Shown piece by piece: positions 5,561 through 5,728 of a stretch of DNA of 5,728 nt. The first letter of the stretch is position 1. Each line of letters starts with the position of its first letter. The translations under genes were made by a program, and so were the position numbers. The notes under the pieces are model-generated. The model worked only from the letters and a program-made list of their open reading frames with translations. It made no database searches and was not told where the DNA came from. Origin of the DNA: Flavihumibacter sp. (GTDB taxonomy: Bacteria > Bacteroidota > Bacteroidia > Chitinophagales > Chitinophagaceae); the NCBI GenBank assembly GCA_025455285.1, contig JALOMU010000156.1, forward strand, positions 1-5,728. The letters are read 5' to 3'.

Positions 5561-5728
5561 TCAGGAAGCCTGGTAATATCCATTCGGACAGACCCAGTGC
5601 GGGTTTTTAGTGGTTTCAATAAATCGGATTTCATTCTCCTGCAACTGATCACGGTTTGAACTGGCATGGTGCAGGTGATAGGCCACTCCCGCCATCTTCA
5701 ATCTTTTTTTCTTACAGCCCGCCTGCAA
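5561..5728 (-). CDS. C-terminal end of a second glycosyltransferase (5' part outside window)
   Basis: On the minus strand, the frame from 5728 is open to TGA at 5561-5563 and gives 55 residues. It has the hallmark of the C-terminal galactosyltransferase-type segment (as remembered, the Glyco_transf_7C type) that follows GT2 catalytic domains: 'KMAGVAYHLHHASSNRDQLQENEIRF', where 'AYHLHH' then R..L..NE..F are the conserved residues. It continues through 'KNPHWVCPNGYYQAS' to the stop. This strongly coding-like stretch explains why the neighbouring gene should not start at 5667. It is followed after 10 bases by the next glycosyltransferase on the same strand, so the two probably form one operon for glycan assembly. 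The catalytic domain is outside the window, so sugar specificity is not known. Confidence 0.8.
   Translation of the reverse strand: MQAGCKKKRLKMAGVAYHLHHASSNRDQLQENEIRFIETTKNPHWVCPNGYYQAS

Noticed and set aside
4969..5659. Three plus-strand open frames opposite the glycosyltransferase
   Set aside because: They are antisense to conserved GT2 motifs (GGGED, DDD), and their translations have no family features.
5551..5667. N-terminal extension of the complete glycosyltransferase to ATG 5667
   Set aside because: The 39 added residues have no family similarity and lie before strand 1 of the catalytic domain. The same bases encode a conserved glycosyltransferase C-terminus in another frame.

Overview
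The window looks like chromosomal DNA of a Bacteroidota bacterium, probably of the Chitinophagales/Sphingobacteriales type. This rests on the families present: an ECF sigma factor with the Bacteroidota-style region 2/4 signature, SprB-like repeats in a lipoprotein, a tRNA_anti-like OB-fold protein, a DUF5777-like beta-barrel protein and an 'outer membrane beta-barrel' protein. Most starts also lack a Shine-Dalgarno sequence, which is usual for this phylum. No RNA gene, insertion sequence, CRISPR array or prophage signal was seen. The taxonomic placement is inferred from remembered family distribution, not from a search.

Layout. (1) 1-381 (+): the 3' part of an ECF sigma-70 gene, cut by the left window edge. 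(2) 356-1671 (+): a gene overlapping the sigma stop. Its N-terminus resembles the cytoplasmic segment of Bacteroidota anti-sigma-like proteins. A basic patch, one membrane segment, a long polar linker and an outer-membrane-type beta-barrel domain follow. The frame is broken near 433: codons 356-433 read in one frame and the rest in the -1 frame, so only 457-1671 is an ATG-initiated open frame. (3) 1751-4411 (+): four closely packed genes with gaps or overlaps of 10 nt or less. They encode a lipoprotein with two SprB-like repeats and a C-terminal cytochrome c-like CxxCH domain, a small membrane-anchored OB-fold protein, a secreted YceI-like lipid-binding protein and a DUF5777-like beta-barrel protein. 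(4) 4444-5728 (-): a convergent glycosyltransferase cluster. It holds a complete GT2 enzyme with C-terminal membrane helices and, upstream, the last ~55 codons of a second glycosyltransferase running off the right edge.

How the parts may work together. The sigma gene and the TM/barrel gene probably form a regulator pair at the envelope, with the second protein acting as partner or anti-sigma of the first. The four-gene cluster encodes only exported products: a heme lipoprotein, an anchored periplasmic OB domain, a soluble YceI carrier and an outer-membrane barrel. This suggests one envelope process involving redox chemistry and a hydrophobic ligand, whose substrate cannot be read from sequence. 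The minus-strand glycosyltransferases are a separate transcription unit, likely for surface polysaccharide or glycoconjugate assembly.

The points most worth a second look are the frameshift and dual-membrane architecture of the sigma-linked gene, the SprB-repeat/cytochrome c fusion with its cluster, and the partial glycosyltransferase at the right edge, which moves the start of the complete glycosyltransferase to about 5550.
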